From Monosporascus cannonballus (Eukaryota > Ascomycota > Sordariomycetes > Xylariales): a DNA stretch of 64,000 bases. The notes below the pieces were generated by a model. That model was not told the DNA's origin, did not search any database, and saw only the letters and a list, made by a program, of their open reading frames with translations. The position numbers were made by a program, and so were the translations under genes. Shown here in pieces: positions 24,601-35,088 of the stretch; the stretch's first letter is position 1, and each line of letters opens with the position of its first letter. Where the stretch lies: contig QJNS01000137.1 in NCBI GenBank assembly GCA_004154925.1, positions 1 through 64,000 of the forward strand. Direction: 5' to 3'.

Positions 24601-27600
24601 AAGGTCACTGATTTCACCGTCGGTCGTATCAACGTCGGCTCGGTCAGATTCAAGGTCCCAGTAGATTTGACTTCTATTGATCTCGACAATCTGGTGGACA
24701 ACATCGTCATCCTTGAACCTCGAAGCGCTACGGTTTATCCGCACGCCGCCAAGAAGCCGCCTGTCGGTAAAGGTCTGAATGTACCTTCGCAGATAATTCT
24801 GGAGAACGCCTGGCCTCGAGGCAATAAGAGCAAGGCCGCCCCTTCCGTTGCAAAGCATATCAAACGACTCCAGAGGATCGAGGGAACGCAGTTCGAAGAC
24901 TATAATCCCGAGACTGGTGAATGGACTTTCTCCGTGGAACACTTCACAACGTACGGTCTCGACGATGAAGATGAAGATGGCGGTGCGCCCCAGCCTGGAC
25001 CATCCGCCACCATACCTGCGCTCCCTGCACCTGAGCGCGACGATTCCGCGTCGCGGGCTTCTGAAGCTAGCGAATCCGGTTCCGACCGTGACGACAACCT
25101 CGACGCCAGACAGAACCGTCGGGCGCTGCCTGGAGCTTTCGATCCCGAAGACTCCTACGCGAGCGACGTGTCTCAAGAAATGACTGAGGCAGACGGGAAC
25201 AGGCCGTCTTTTTTAGCTAGTCGCTCCGCGGGTTCTACGTCCAAGGCTCTTGTTCCTGTCGACCAAGAGGATACGGACGATGAATATGCGATGTCCGAGG
25301 CGAACGAATATGCGAGCGCTCCCCTCGGACAACATCACGCCGCGGAGCATGAAGATAACTCGCCCGATGCTAGCCAGGTAGATCTCGTACAAGAGACTCC
25401 TGCAGGAATCATGAGAGCCAGGATGCGTGCCATCAAGGGCGCTGAAACACCAATGAAGGTACAAGTCGCCGCCGGTGACGACTGGGCAGACATGCTCACT
25501 AAGACGTTGAGCCCCCAGAAGCGGGATCGGGCATTGTTGAAGAGCATACGTGAAGCGGACAAGTATCCCGCGGCAGGGGAGACCGCGGAAGATAGGTCAC
25601 CGTCGAAGAGACGCGTGGTTTCCGACGGCCGGGGCTTTGCAACAAGTATCGACCTGATGAACTCCTTGTTTGAGAAGGCAAAGACCCCGGCAGAGAATTT
25701 CCAGTCATCTGTCCGGCCGAAAGGTGTAAAGGTCGGTTGTTAATCTCGTTCCCTATTGATGCGCCAGGCGTAACGGATGGACTGTGCCTTGCATGTCTGT
25801 ATTTAATGTATTATAATTTAAGTATCACATTCGCTAAGTCGTCTCTTTTTAGTGGCCATACAAACGCACCACGAAGCACCTTGATGATAGCCAGATGGAT
25901 CCCCAAGACAGGGCCTGGCATGATACGATGCGGCCAACCTGGGGTCCCAATGGAACGCTCGTCTTCGCGGCTAATCCCAGCGAACCGGCATTTGGAAGGT
26001 CAGGTCGTATAAACGAGAGGAATGGGCTTATGATGGTCATGCAAGGGGGCGTCGTATCTGAATCTCAGGATATACGGATCGCCAAGTTCACGAACGAGGT
26101 ACGTGCGGTTCGCCCCATATGGGGCAAGATGTTGGTGCTGATTCCCAGCTAGATGGCCGCGAAAGCTATCGATACACATACGAAATTAACCCAGATTGAA
26201 CTTGTCGACAACGTGCCGGCAGTTAGCATGTGTCCTACGACGACTCTCAAGGACTTTGCTGTCGGCGCCTACAGCAAAAACTCTGCTGAGGAGCACGAGA
26301 GGCTCGTATGGGAGTTGGCAAGCGTTTTGTTTGACGATGTTAAGGTCCCCATAGACCTACAGGACGACCCAGAAGCCCCCGCGAAGCTTCGGCGGGACAA
26401 TCTATCACGCTTTTGGGAACAAATGGTAGATGTGCAAACTCGCAATGCTGTTGCAATGGCAGGATCAAACGAAGAGAAAGCGTTGGCTGCTTTATCCGGA
26501 CATCGAGTTCCCGAAGCCTGCAAGCACTTGATCGAGGGAATGAATTTCCGTCTCGCGACATTGGTTGCTCTGATTGGCACCAGTGATGAAATCAGGAGGG
26601 ACATGAGGGAGCAAGTCAAGGAGTGGCATGACGCGAATGTCCTTTCTGAATTCTCTCAGCCCATTCGCGCACTCTACGAAATGCTCAGCGGCAATGTTTG
26701 CGTTTGTGAAGGTACAAAAGGGGCGCTGGAGGACCGCATGGACTCGTTCATCATATCTCATAGATTCGGCTTCAACTGGCAGCAAGCCCTAGGACTGCGG
26801 CTTTGGTATGCCTCCTCCCCGGAGAGCGCCATCGCAGACGCTGTGGAACGGTACAAGGAAGATGTCGAGCAGGACAAGGAACTGCCACCACGGCCATGGT
26901 TTATTGAGCATGGGATTAAGGGCATCTGGAACGATCCAGATCAAGACCGCCGGGAAGATCTACTATGGGGTCTCTTGCGACTGTACTCTGAGGAAGGAGT
27001 TGACCTTGAAGCCGTTTTGCGACCAGAAAATTCCCAGCTTTCCCCTCTCGATTACCGGCTCTGCTGGCAGCTCGGACAGGCCTTGACATCCACAGGTAGA
27101 GCGTCGTACGGGGAGAATGCCGTGGAAAAGGCGGATGCTGCTACTATATCTTTCTCTGCGCAATTGACGAACGAGGGCAGTTGGCTCGAAGCTACATTCG
27201 TCCTGCTGCATCTCACCGACCCTAACGCCCGGTCGAAGGCCATTCAAGACCATCTTTGCCGACACGCTTGTCTCATCGGCTCTGAAGATTCTAGCAGCTT
27301 TAGGAAACTAGCCGGAGATTTCAAGATCCCGACTCAATGGATTTGGCATGCAAAGGCACTTTTCATGCGCAGTGTCAAGAAGGACCCCAAGACGGAGGTC
27401 CAGTGTCTGCTACGTGCAGAGTCGTATGCTGATGCCCACCGTACTTTCGTCAAGGAAGTTGCGCCCGCCGCCATCATCGAACGCGACTATGATGCCCTTG
27501 CCGACGTGCTTCAGCACTTCGAAGAGCGGCAATCTCAAGTTCCCGACTGGAACGTTGGCGGTGAAATCTACAAGGCGTTTCTTCAATTGATGGGATATGA

Positions 27601-27929
27601 AAGACGCCGCGAGCAACCTCCCTTGGCTCTTGTAGATAGCTTGCTAGACGGCCTACCCGCAATGCACGGAAACACCCCCGAAGCCGGAATAACCGAGTAC
27701 GCAGCGTTGACGGATATGGCGGCTGAGGTTGCGAAGGTGGTCGCAAACATGGCAAAGGCAGGACAAGTAAGCACATATTACCGCGAGCTCGTATATACTT
27801 CATACTAATGATGGCAAGCAGATGGAACATGACCGCATTCTACACCTTCCCTTGACAGAAGACGTCCTTCTCAAACATTCGCGCGACCTCGCATGGTCGC
27901 ACTACACGAGCGTCATGGCTGGTCACTAG
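21647..27929 (+). CDS. nup145: Nup98-Nup96 type nucleoporin precursor (Nup145/Nup189), autoproteolytic
   Basis: Six exons: 21647-21746, 21833-21940, 22034-25725, 25853-26098, 26153-27766 and 27822-27929; 1,955 aa. The donor after exon 3 may instead be 25732, adding two residues. Dense FG/GLFG repeats fill residues 1-660 and are interrupted near 203-248 by a GLEBS-like Gle2/Rae1-binding segment (NFQPFVEKE, then AEELRLADY). The autoproteolytic domain runs from about 906 (DYWMSPSRDEIMEMNR) to the cleavage motif HFTTYGL, scissile bond F1040-T1041. The remaining 915 residues are the Nup96/Nup145C scaffold: an acidic linker, WGPNGTLVFAAN, then a long helical domain. Cleavage yields a mobile FG nucleoporin and a Y-complex (Nup84/Nup107) scaffold subunit. 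In exon 4's frame a TAG at 26150 is followed at once by ATG; it lies inside intron 4, so the gene should not be split there. Confidence 0.94.
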
Positions 27930-28619
27930 TGTGGATCATGCGAGACTAGTGACCCGATGGAAGAAACTGATGAAGACTGGTTTATTATAACACCATGATG
28001 GGAGGATTTATGAATTTATGCCACGCCCTCCTAGCGGCTGAGGCTGGCATTGAGCACAACGAGAGTTATAGTGGTTGAGGGATTCACCAGCGGATGATGG
28101 CAGCGGCGGCATGGTGGTCTTCCCCACATCAGAGACCGTGAGGCGAACCTCGTCCGAGCATCCGACAAAGCCAGGGCTTGTCCTTCGCTTTCTGTAGAAT
28201 AGTTTAGGTAGCATAAAAACGTCTTAATTGCCCCCGGTTCAGTGCTTCGCTTTCTATGCTTGCGTATCACTGCCCTTTTTAGAGATATAGTAGATAGGCA
28301 GGCTCTGGCCATAACAGTTGAGCTACGTAGGTATATCCCATTGCTGTATCATATTTTTGTTCCCATCGCGGTTCCTTTTTAGAGAAGTCCGACTAACTCC
28401 GGGCTTTATTTCTTTGATTAAATGATCAGCTATGGTCTTTGGTGGGACATGAACTATTCGATTCTCATATTTCAGGTCCTCCGATATTATGATCAAGGGC
28501 GGCTCGACTATTTCGTCCAGAGACTGCTGATAGGGCAGGTAGCTATCTATCGAACCCAGATGTTGTTACTCTTAGGTAGCTAAAGCACACCGGCTGCGCC
28601 CCCCCTCAACCTCATCCAG
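27930..28619. other. Convergent intergenic region
   Basis: Lies between the 3' ends of the Nup98-96 gene and a minus-strand P450. AT-rich, with T-rich and A-rich stretches fitting fungal 3' ends. No gene recognised. Confidence 0.5.
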
Positions 28620-30567
28620 CTAGCCATCCGTCGTCACCTTCTCGAAGCGCAGATAAAGCGAGTTGCTAGCTGGATGACCAGTATATGCATCGGTCGGCTC
28701 TATGCCTGTGTCGTCGACGACGTGGCTCGTGTAATTCGAGTATATGGCACCGACTATGAGTTTCATTTCTGATGTCACGCGGCGGCGAATCGGTCAGGAA
28801 GCGGTCTGCGAGTAATGTGCCAGCGAGAGAGAGAGAGAGCGGCGGAGTGGGAAAAGAAAAAAACCAGGAAAGCAATCACATACCGTGCATGGCGAAGTTC
28901 GAGCCGAGACACATGCGCCCCCCGCTTGAGAACCCCCAAAAGTGCCTGTTAACGCTCTTCAGACGCTCGTCGGCCTCACCGTCGTCGCCGCTGCCAGGGA
29001 GGAACCGAGTGTGATCCCACCTCTCCGGGTCCGGGAACACGCGCTCGTCCCGGTGCAGGTTGTACACCGACGCCGAGACCCTGGTGCCGCCGGGCACCTC
29101 GTACGGCCCGATGCGGCAGGACGGGAAAGGCGCCACCCGTGGCTCGGGCCCGCCCGCTGGCGCGTATCGCCGCACCGTCTCCGTGACGACGGCGTGCAAG
29201 ATCGGCAGGGCGTCCAGCTGCTTTGGGTCCGGCATGGCCATGCCACCGTCGCCGCCGCCGCCGTCCCTGTCCGAGTTCTGGAGCCGCATGCTAGGCCGCA
29301 GCGACAGCAGCTCGGCGCGCAGATGGCGCTGGAGGTCGAGCGACCGCGATAGATGGTACGCCAGGTACGTGAGCGCGACGCCCGTCGTCTCTTGGCCCGC
29401 GAGCACGTGGTCGATGGTCTCAGACGCCACCGTGAGCTCCCGGTGCCGGATCGCCGTCGCGTAGACGGGCGAAGCGGCGCCGCTCTCCCGCCCCTCCTTC
29501 TCGAGCCCGGCCACGAGGGCGCGCACGACCACGGGATCGTCCGCGGCGTCCACGCGGCGCCCGCTCCGCAGGTCCTCCAGCGCGGCATCGCTCATGGCCC
29601 TGCACCAGTCCTCGATCTCGCGGTTCGCGGCGACAACCCATGCCGGCGTGAGGCCGCCGGGGAGCAGCCCCAGGGAACACCGCCGCGCAGCCGCCGACAG
29701 CCGCGGCAGCTCCTGCTCGAAGAAGGCGCCCGCCTTGCGCGCCGCGTACAGCGCCTGCCAGTGCCGCCGGTACGCCTTGTTGCGCACGAAGTCGGAGGCC
29801 CGCGCCGCCCCGAAACAGTACGCAGTAATAAGGTCCGTAGCCACCGCACTGAATAGCGAGTGCACGTCAATCCCGTGTGGTGCCTGGGCCGCCGTCGTCG
29901 ACGCTTCCAGCAGGGATATCAGCCGCCCGTTCAGCACCGCCGATGCCTGCGCCACGAGCGTCGCCGAGGAGTGGATGTACGACTTTGAGTACACGTGCGA
30001 GACCATGCGCTTGCGCACCGAGTGGTGCTTCGCGCTGGAGGCCGAGAACACGTTGGGGACGCTGTTGGGGGCGCTTAGTACGCATACACTGTTGAAGGAA
30101 TTATGTAGGTTGGTAGATGATAGTTACCCATAGTTGTCAAACACCGAGTACCACTCGTGCTTGTCGAAGCCGCCCTGGTAGATGGTCCTGACCCCGTCGA
30201 GGCTATTGACGCTGAGCTCGGAGGGGCCGACGCGGACTACGGGTCCGCGTTCCTGGTGCGCCCTGTGTAGCGTGCGGTTCTCGCGGCCGTTGTACCTGGC
30301 CCAGAGGATCCAGACCGGGGAGATGGAGCACGACCAGTGTGCTTCCGGGATCCCGGATAGCGGCGACAGCAAGACCGGGTGTAAGACGTATCTGTAGAAT
30401 AAGACGGTGGCTAACAGTACGCCGAGCGGAACGTAGAACTCGGAGTCGCTGGGTAAAGCAGTAGTGATGGTTTTAACCAGAATCGCATATATAATGTAGC
30501 TAAGGAATGGCAGCATTGCCAAAGAAAACGCATGAGGAGCCTGTTCCAACACGAAGAAAATCCGCAT
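28620..30567 (-). CDS. Cytochrome P450 monooxygenase, microsomal
   Basis: Three exons: 30567-30128, 30073-28884 and 28768-28620; 592 aa. The N-terminus has two hydrophobic segments (residues about 14-35 and 47-66), then a Pro-rich hinge, fitting an ER anchor. P450 landmarks are the I-helix AGQETTG, the K-helix ETVRR, the PERF-like DPERWDHTRFLPG, and the heme loop FSSGGRMCLGSNFAMH with the axial Cys. The last exon supplies EMKLIVGAIYSNYTSHVVDD, which completes the C-terminal sheet and confirms intron 2 (115 nt, with a GA repeat). Substrate cannot be told from the sequence. Exon 2 is strikingly GC-rich compared with its surroundings. No partner biosynthetic enzyme lies next to it. Confidence 0.92.
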
Positions 30568-31258
30568 GGTTGCTCATATCTAATAGTCCTCGAGTCAGGA
30601 GGGATTCTTTGGCCTCCAATGTCTTGTACTCAATGTTGATGATACCAAACTGGAGGCAGATACTTGATGAGTTGTCTCTATAAAGCAACAATACCACTTG
30701 TTTTGTTGCATACCGTTCCTCTAATGCAACAGTTGAATTGAATACTTTCAGGAGTCATTCATGCACCTCGTGTACCTTGATGACGAATACCTAGGTATCA
30801 AGATAGGCAATCCGGAATCAGCGCTTTACCTTCTTGCAATTAATTCGACGGCGGGGGCTTGATGACTCCTATGATTTGACTCATTCATTCGCCTCGTCGC
30901 GTGGATTTAAAAGTAATTGTATATAATTAGCAACGAGCAAGACTTCCTTTGGGAACTGACTCAGCTTAGGTAATCTCTGCTAAGTAACGCGATCCACTGT
31001 TAACCGTGTCAGTGGTGAGCCTGATATGCTAGGGTGATGTCAATTATGCTTATACGCTTAGTCGCCTCATCATTTAACTGCGCACATAACCGTTTTATTT
31101 CTCCTATCTGTACCTGGACATTAGCCACCATGTTCACGGAAACGAGCGGTTGCCCCAGGTGAGCAACTTCAAAACTTCAGAAATTGGCACGACAACCTTC
31201 TCTATTCCAAAGCAAGCCAGCATGAACACTCTTAATCCACCAGGACCCATTTCGCCTT
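30568..31258. other. Divergent promoter region between P450 and F-box genes
   Basis: About 690 bp, AT-rich, between outward-facing starts. It must hold both promoters unless the leaders are long. I see no gene or repeat. An upstream ORF near the right edge is listed separately. Confidence 0.5.
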
Positions 31259-31293
31259 ATGAAAATGTCGTCAGAAACACTGGACCGCCTTAA
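31222..31293 (+). promoter_or_regulatory. Overlapping upstream ORF at the F-box gene start
   Basis: ATG at 31222 opens 23 codons to TAA 31291-31293. It starts 37 bp before the F-box ATG (31259) and ends 32 bp inside the F-box coding region in another frame. Ribosomes that start here cannot easily reinitiate at the main ATG. Whether 31222 is in the mRNA is not known. Confidence 0.35.
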
Positions 31294-33190
31294 ATTCGGG
31301 AGCCTCACCCTCTCCGAAGCCCCAAGGCTTGATAGCTTACCCGATGACGTTCTTTTGATAATCCTATCCTATCTGCGTACAGCCCAGGACATTTCGCATC
31401 TAGCATTGTCTTCCAGACGCCTTCACCAGGTCATTTCCGTTGACGGCTGGCGCACTTTTGTGAGGAATTGCTTCCACAACCTCTCACTTCCGTCACCTGT
31501 ATCGGACAATGACTGGAAAGAGCTCGCTAAAAAGCTCACTTCGCAGTCGCGTGACTGGGACCGACGAGCGTTCGTCTTCCATGTTTTCTCACGTCATGAA
31601 CGTCTAGCACGGGGTAGGAACCGACGCAACAATCCTGGGCATAATTCCCAGACCGTGCCCTGCCACATCATCGTGGACGTCCACTCGCAACTATCTGGGA
31701 GAACCGAGGAGGAAACTGTAGTCTGGGGTGCTGGAGAGGATCTGGTCGCTCTTGCTCGTCGGAAATACGATAATGTCATTCGGTCGCAGACATGGCGGCG
31801 CTATAGTGGTGCCGAGTCTGGCTTCACTGCTGGCAGAGACGACGTTACATCACTCTCCATTCTGAAAACAGCTCGATCCTCCCAAGGGGGCGCTTCAGGC
31901 CTTCTTGTAGGAAGAGCGAGCGGCGACCTTCGCCTTCTCTCGATGAGTGGCGAGAACTTCGGACATACTCTACGACACTATCGACCATCAACGTCCGAGA
32001 ATAATGCGGAGCAGAAGGAAATTCAGTTCTTCGATACTAATGAGAAGTCTAATCTCCTTGCGGCTGCAACTAAAGACAGAATTTTATTCTATCCACTACA
32101 AGGTCAGGAGGGTGCATCTGGAGATGATACCCGTGTTAACTTGGCGGCAACCGAGGAACCCGCCCCTATCCAGCCCAATGAAGCGTTCAATATTGGAGAT
32201 GTACGGGGCCCGCCATATTTCCGATTTATCCGGTCGCTGAAATTTTTGAATGATGAAACAGTAGCTGTTGGCCTGACTAGTAGCACTGAGCCGCTCAGAT
32301 ATTTAACTTTGACACCGGCAGGTATAGAGAGTTCGGGCGCTCCTAACATCGCTGGCCACCTATCATCCGATGAATACCACCTTGGGACTGTCAGAGCCCT
32401 TCTGCCCATTAATGCGGGCTCCATTGCCAGCGGAGGAGGGAATACTATTCTCACTTCCTGGGACGACGGCACGATCCGCCTTCAAGACCTCCGGACCCAG
32501 TCGGCATTCGACAGGATATATCAGGATCACTTCGAGCCCACGACACCTGTCAACGCACTAGTCTCGTATGGCTTCGAAAGATTCGTTGGTGGCAGTGCTC
32601 GAGCTCCAGTCCTGAAAATATTTGATTTCCGCTGGTCCAAGGGTTACGACTACACTGAGTCGTTGCCATGTGGTGACCACGCTCCCATGCCACCGCCCCG
32701 TCCTCCCACTATTATGTCAGAGCCTTTGGTGGCTGCGCGCTCGCGATGCGACCACCTCCGTGGATGTCTTTGCCGCTGGCACGCACTTTCGAGAGAAATC
32801 TATTATAGACCCAACTGTAACGTCTATTTGCCCAAGAGGGCTGGGTCCGACACCCCAGTGCATTCTCTAGCCAAAGCATCAGATATCTCACCAACACTAT
32901 ATGCTGGCTTAGCGGGATCTTTAGTAGAGCTGACCTTGAAAACCTCCTCCGAGCGAGGTTTCCAGCCTTCAGGAAACCCGCCATATTCGTACCACAAGGC
33001 TAAAGTCAACATTATCGAGACGGGCGATGGCACTGCCTTATCGGATATCAGCGAGAGTCAGCGAATGCCGATAATACGTGCCCAGTCAGAGCGCCGTTTC
33101 GACTATCACTTTCCAGCTTCTATCACTAAGCGGCATCGTCTTGACGAATGGCTTCAGGACCCTCACGATTTCTCTGATCTATATCTCTGA
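31259..33190 (+). CDS. F-box protein with WD-like beta-propeller region
   Basis: One uninterrupted exon of 643 aa. An F-box lies at about residues 20-68 (LDSLPDDVLLIILSYL ... WRTFVR), the Skp1-binding module of SCF ubiquitin ligases. The middle and C-terminal parts show WD-repeat-like strands such as LLVGRASGDLRLLSMSG and ILTSWDDGTIRLQDLRT, with further degenerate blades before and after. This suggests a propeller for substrate binding. I cannot name a yeast orthologue; fungal genomes have many such proteins. Codon use is less GC-rich than in the P450 and esterase genes on either side. Its 3' end faces that of the esterase 167 bp away. Confidence 0.8.
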   Translation: MKMSSETLDRLKFGSLTLSEAPRLDSLPDDVLLIILSYLRTAQDISHLALSSRRLHQVISVDGWRTFVRNCFHNLSLPSPVSDNDWKELAKKLTSQSRDWDRRAFVFHVFSRHERLARGRNRRNNPGHNSQTVPCHIIVDVHSQLSGRTEEETVVWGAGEDLVALARRKYDNVIRSQTWRRYSGAESGFTAGRDDVTSLSILKTARSSQGGASGLLVGRASGDLRLLSMSGENFGHTLRHYRPSTSENNAEQKEIQFFDTNEKSNLLAAATKDRILFYPLQGQEGASGDDTRVNLAATEEPAPIQPNEAFNIGDVRGPPYFRFIRSLKFLNDETVAVGLTSSTEPLRYLTLTPAGIESSGAPNIAGHLSSDEYHLGTVRALLPINAGSIASGGGNTILTSWDDGTIRLQDLRTQSAFDRIYQDHFEPTTPVNALVSYGFERFVGGSARAPVLKIFDFRWSKGYDYTESLPCGDHAPMPPPRPPTIMSEPLVAARSRCDHLRGCLCRWHALSREIYYRPNCNVYLPKRAGSDTPVHSLAKASDISPTLYAGLAGSLVELTLKTSSERGFQPSGNPPYSYHKAKVNIIETGDGTALSDISESQRMPIIRAQSERRFDYHFPASITKRHRLDEWLQDPHDFSDLYL

Positions 33191-33357
33191 TTCGGGAACC
33201 ACATGATAAGAGCTATGCCCCATAGAAGGCCCAACGACTAATCAAAGGGATTCAGCCAGCTCTTCGGGAATGCCTGCACTTGAGGGAGATAAATACATGT
33301 CAAGCAGAGCAGCTCGGTAGACCCACTAACACGATACATTGCTGCATTCTTCGTTCC

Positions 33358-34254
33358 CTACGTCAGAGTAAACTGCGAGAAAAAGGCCCATGTTTCTTCA
33401 GCTGCGAAGGTCTGGCTCGCCCCAGCATCCCTCGGCTGCGCGACATGATCCCCGTCGAAGGCGACCCAGGCGACCGGATGCGTGCAACCCTCGTACTCCG
33501 TCTTCACATGCGTGCCACTCCCCACGGCCGGCTCGTCCGGCTCCTGCGGCGTGCACCCGTTGTTTCTCACGAACCGATCGCGCAGATCTCTACCCATGTC
33601 GACCGGCAGCACCCGATCCGAGAGTCCGTGTTGCCCGTAGTATGCGATTGGCTCGTTGCCGCCCACGCAGCCGCTCATCGGCCCGCCGCTCAGCACGGCC
33701 ACGGCCCGGAACTCGGCCGACCTCTCGCATGCCAGCGCATAGGACATTGCGCCGCCGTAGCTGAACCCCGTGCTGTACCGGTGTTCGGAATCGATGCAGA
33801 GGTCGGCCTCCACGAGCTCCACGAGCGCGTCGACTAGCGCCACGTCCTCGCCGCCAACGTTGGCCCAGCCCGTGGTGCCGCCGAAGTCGTTCTTGTTGAC
33901 GAGGCCCTGCGCCGCCACGTAGACGGCCGACTCGTCCAGGTCCTGCGCCGGGAGGCCGTACCACGGCAGGTAGTCGCCCTCGCCCGCGACCACCTGCGCC
34001 GCCCTGCCGCCGAGCGCGTGGAAAGTGAAGATCAACCTGTACGCGCGGTCCCGGTCGTAGCCCTCCGGCAACCTGACGTAGAATTCGCGCGCCTTGGAGT
34101 TCACCGTCACCGTGTGCGGCGTCGTCGGCGGCGAGGTCAGCCGGGTCGGGTCCTTGCCGCACCCCGCGGATCGCGTCGCTGCGAGCGCAGCAGCCGGCAG
34201 GGACGAGATGGTGAGCGCATATAGTGCGGCGGATAGGTTGGACAGGCGCTTCAT
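33358..34254 (-). CDS. Secreted feruloyl esterase-like protein (CE1 / FaeC-D type)
   Basis: Single exon, 298 aa. A signal peptide is evident: basic MKRL, a hydrophobic core and an AxA-like end near residue 26. The mature protein has the alpha/beta-hydrolase order of CE1 feruloyl and acetylxylan esterases: LIFTFHALGG (oxyanion region), the nucleophile elbow GFSYGG (Ser), an acidic residue downstream, and the late DGDHV (His). CGKD and several paired Cys fit a disulfide-bonded extracellular enzyme. Such enzymes release ferulate or related hydroxycinnamates from plant cell-wall xylan. No carbohydrate-binding module is attached. Substrate preference is not readable. GC content is high across the whole gene. 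Confidence 0.86.
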   Translation of the reverse strand: MKRLSNLSAALYALTISSLPAAALAATRSAGCGKDPTRLTSPPTTPHTVTVNSKAREFYVRLPEGYDRDRAYRLIFTFHALGGRAAQVVAGEGDYLPWYGLPAQDLDESAVYVAAQGLVNKNDFGGTTGWANVGGEDVALVDALVELVEADLCIDSEHRYSTGFSYGGAMSYALACERSAEFRAVAVLSGGPMSGCVGGNEPIAYYGQHGLSDRVLPVDMGRDLRDRFVRNNGCTPQEPDEPAVGSGTHVKTEYEGCTHPVAWVAFDGDHVAQPRDAGASQTFAAEETWAFFSQFTLT

Positions 34255-35088
34255 GGCGTTTCAGTTGGTGCGTTCCTTGAGTGCTTTGAGGTTCTGGGAG
34301 CCACGCCTGGATATAGCGTTTTACCTTGTTGCAGCCCTCCTGTTAGATCTTTGAGGGCCGCTTAGACATATATGCATATATAGAGAGAGATATATAGAGA
34401 CGCTAGGATCTTCCGAGACGAACCGACGCGAAGAGCTCCTCATGCTTCCCCGGCGGCATATTCTCCGCCTGGCACAACTGCCGGGGATACGGTAGCGTGC
34501 TATTAGATCGTGAAGATCACCTTTACCCGCACCTATAATCAGTCTCCGCCAAGTAGTTCCGTACCTAATAAAGGAAAGAACTACGCCTGCTATGAGGCTG
34601 GTGTGTGGAAACTGTCTTTCCCGTTTCGCGTGCCGTCCTGTTTGGTGGGCACCCACTCGATGGAGAAAAGCTGGACTTGGTCGCTAACGAAAACCACCGG
34701 GGGGCTATTTCCAATTTTTGCATCAATTGGGGGGTTCGGAGAGCACAACGGCAGTCCGTTATATCGACCCTTGAACTCCCCGCAGTCTCCGGACATGGGG
34801 TATAACACGGGGTACGTAGACTATGGGGTTTCCTAGGCGGGATATAGTACCGCCGATCATATAGGATGATGTTTTGGCCCTGCTTCTACGTACCATAGGC
34901 AGTTTGAGATAGTTTATGCTATTGATGAGGTGGCTTCTGCCAGATGGAGCTGGAGTTGCGAACAGAATGTATGTCTAGGATGGGACGAGAAGTCAACTGT
35001 GCAATATTTAAACGGTCCACTTGAAGAGATTAGTATGAATATGTACACGTCGATATAGTCGAGATATGATATCAATACAACCAAGCCG
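34255..35088. other. Intergenic region upstream of the esterase
   Basis: Holds the esterase promoter on the left and the 3' flank of the second P450 on the right. Plus-strand frames at 34510-34836 have no domain support. One microsatellite is listed separately. Confidence 0.45.
34366..34400. repeat. TA/GA simple repeat
   Basis: Alternating ATATAT, GAGAGA and ATATA units within 35 bp, in the upstream region of the esterase gene. Low complexity; no function implied. Confidence 0.7.

Noticed and set aside
24406..25176. 256-codon minus-strand frame inside the Nup98-96 gene
   Set aside because: Shadow of the autoproteolytic domain coding strand; no domain pattern.
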